In this document: in pieces, positions 29,918 to 30,717 of the stretch
Position numbering within the stretch: the first letter of the stretch is position 1
Layout of the letters: every line of letters begins with the position of its first letter
Assembly (NCBI GenBank): GCA_003614735.1
Contig: KZ992565.1
Coordinates: 1 to 30,717, forward strand
Origin: Thamnocephalis sphaerospora
Taxonomy: Eukaryota > Zoopagomycota > Zoopagomycetes > Zoopagales > Sigmoideomycetaceae
Length of the DNA stretch: 30,717 nt
Reading direction: 5' to 3'
Program-made: the position numbers and the translations under genes
The notes under the pieces: model-generated
What the model saw: the letters and a program-made list of their open reading frames with translations, nothing else
Told to the model about the DNA's origin: nothing
Databases searched by the model: none

Positions 29918-30717
29918 CTACTCGGCCTTAAGGTGGCAAGGCTGCTCGGTAGAGGCATCATTCTGTTGCTGCTGACGCGCTTCCAACTCCTCCTGAGCAT
30001 CGGCTAGCATCTTTTTGTAAGCAGCGCTAAAGTTATCTGCGAGAATGCGTGCCTGGTTGGGAAACTCGCAGGTTGCATCGGCCATGACAGAAAAGTAAAC
30101 CTGTCCATTATACGAGCAAACGCCAAGCGCCTTGGTGCCTTCTGTCATTACTGGTGGAGAAACAATGTACGAGAGAACGCGGTGTTGACCTGAGCTCTTA
30201 CTGCCAAAATAGAGCGTCTCCGTGGGTCCAGGCACGTTGGTGAGAATGCCGTGAGATCTGTTGAGATAAAACAGCAAAAGCTGTCTGGACAAGAATCCAG
30301 GAAGGTGAGTGCAAAAAGTGCGCGCCAGTGCGACAATCATCCATCCAAATAGCGACTGTTTAACGCGCATCATGCTCTTATGCACCGCTGCCATGCTCTT
30401 TTCGGTGGACTGCTCTCCAGACTTGTTGTCCAGCATTAGAAATTCAACGGTGAGCAGGTTTTCAAATCGCGTGTCACCTGGGTAACGCTGTGCCTTTGGA
30501 ATAATAAGACTGAGCTTGCTGTCACGCTGTTCTGGTAGAATAATCGCCGGCCCCTCGTAGTCCGGATCCGCCAAATTGGCAAGGTCCTCTTCGCTGATCT
30601 CTTCAGGTGCGAGTGAGTCCAGATACGCGCTGTGGGCTCGCTCAAGACAGGCCACCATCACGTCGTTTAGCGTGACGCCGGGATAGGCAGCGCGAATTGT
30701 CTTGATGTCCTCCATGT
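29918..30717 (-). CDS. Wax ester synthase/diacylglycerol acyltransferase-like protein, C-terminal part (copy B)
   Basis: The same C-terminal 265 residues as copy A, read inward from the right edge, with the 5' part beyond the window. It differs from copy A by Leu for Phe in the TNVPGP region and by Pro for Ser near the C-terminus, and it ends in TAG instead of TAA. The domain motifs NDVMVA and TNVPGP are intact and the frame is open, so the visible part is not decayed. The 3' flank is unrelated to that of copy A. It converges on the CHY zinc-finger gene. Both copies could be functional paralogues, or one could be produced by gene conversion. Confidence 0.85.
   Translation of the reverse strand, partial: MEDIKTIRAAYPGVTLNDVMVACLERAHSAYLDSLAPEEISEEDLANLADPDYEGPAIILPEQRDSKLSLIIPKAQRYPGDTRFENLLTVEFLMLDNKSGEQSTEKSMAAVHKSMMRVKQSLFGWMIVALARTFCTHLPGFLSRQLLLFYLNRSHGILTNVPGPTETLYFGSKSSGQHRVLSYIVSPPVMTEGTKALGVCSYNGQVYFSVMADATCEFPNQARILADNFSAAYKKMLADAQEELEARQQQQNDASTEQPCHLKAE
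29919..30717. repeat. Inverted repeat, right arm
   Basis: Exact mirror of the left arm with two substitutions, at 30244 and 29941. Both arms stop at the very edge of the window at the same internal base of the gene, which suggests the sequence was cut where the two copies could no longer be told apart. Confidence 0.95.

Noticed and set aside
1-30717. Terminal inverted repeats of a large transposon or linear plasmid
   Set aside because: The repeats are the coding end of an acyltransferase gene, the interior is ordinary housekeeping genes, and no transposase, polymerase or terminal protein is present.

Overview
The window is nuclear DNA of a fungus, most likely a basidiomycete (an Ustilaginomycotina-like yeast is my best guess, by inference). 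The evidence is compact gene spacing, many short introns (about 45-130 nt) with CTAAC/CTAAT branch-point-like motifs, and fungal protein types: a Kcs1-type kinase, an Ssd1/Dis3L2-type RNB protein, Esf2 and a fungal USP. Most genes are broken into small exons. I rebuilt them by joining exons in phase at splice signals and at family-conserved residues. Every model given below closes in frame.

Layout, left to right: C-terminal part of a wax-ester-synthase/DGAT-like acyltransferase (+, cut by the left edge); an Rpr2/Snm1-type RNase P/MRP subunit (-); a zinc-type alcohol dehydrogenase/quinone oxidoreductase (-); about 1.7 kb without a gene but with an E-box, a TATA box and microsatellites; KCS1 (+); eIF3b (-); an AidB-like acyl-CoA dehydrogenase ending in a peroxisomal signal (-); about 1 kb without a gene; REV7 in nine exons (-); a ubiquitin-specific protease (+); a PPIL3-type cyclophilin in eight exons (-); ESF2 (+); an SSD1/DIS3L2-type exoribonuclease in 13 exons (-); a C3H1 + CHY zinc-finger protein in ten exons (+); and a second, inverted copy of the acyltransferase C-terminus (-, cut by the right edge).

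The genes are mostly housekeeping: translation initiation, pre-rRNA and tRNA processing, splicing, mRNA decay, ubiquitin removal, translesion DNA synthesis, inositol pyrophosphate signalling and peroxisomal lipid oxidation. They do not form one pathway. I see no mobile element, tRNA, CRISPR array or obvious new defence or biosynthetic system.

The most unusual signals are structural. (1) GC-AG introns are concentrated in the PPIL3-type gene (4 of 7 introns), with one more in SSD1 and a probable one in the dehydrogenase. (2) A 799-bp inverted repeat is nearly identical at both extreme ends of the window and stops exactly at the acyltransferase stop codon. (3) KCS1 has a distant TATA/E-box and a probable leader intron.
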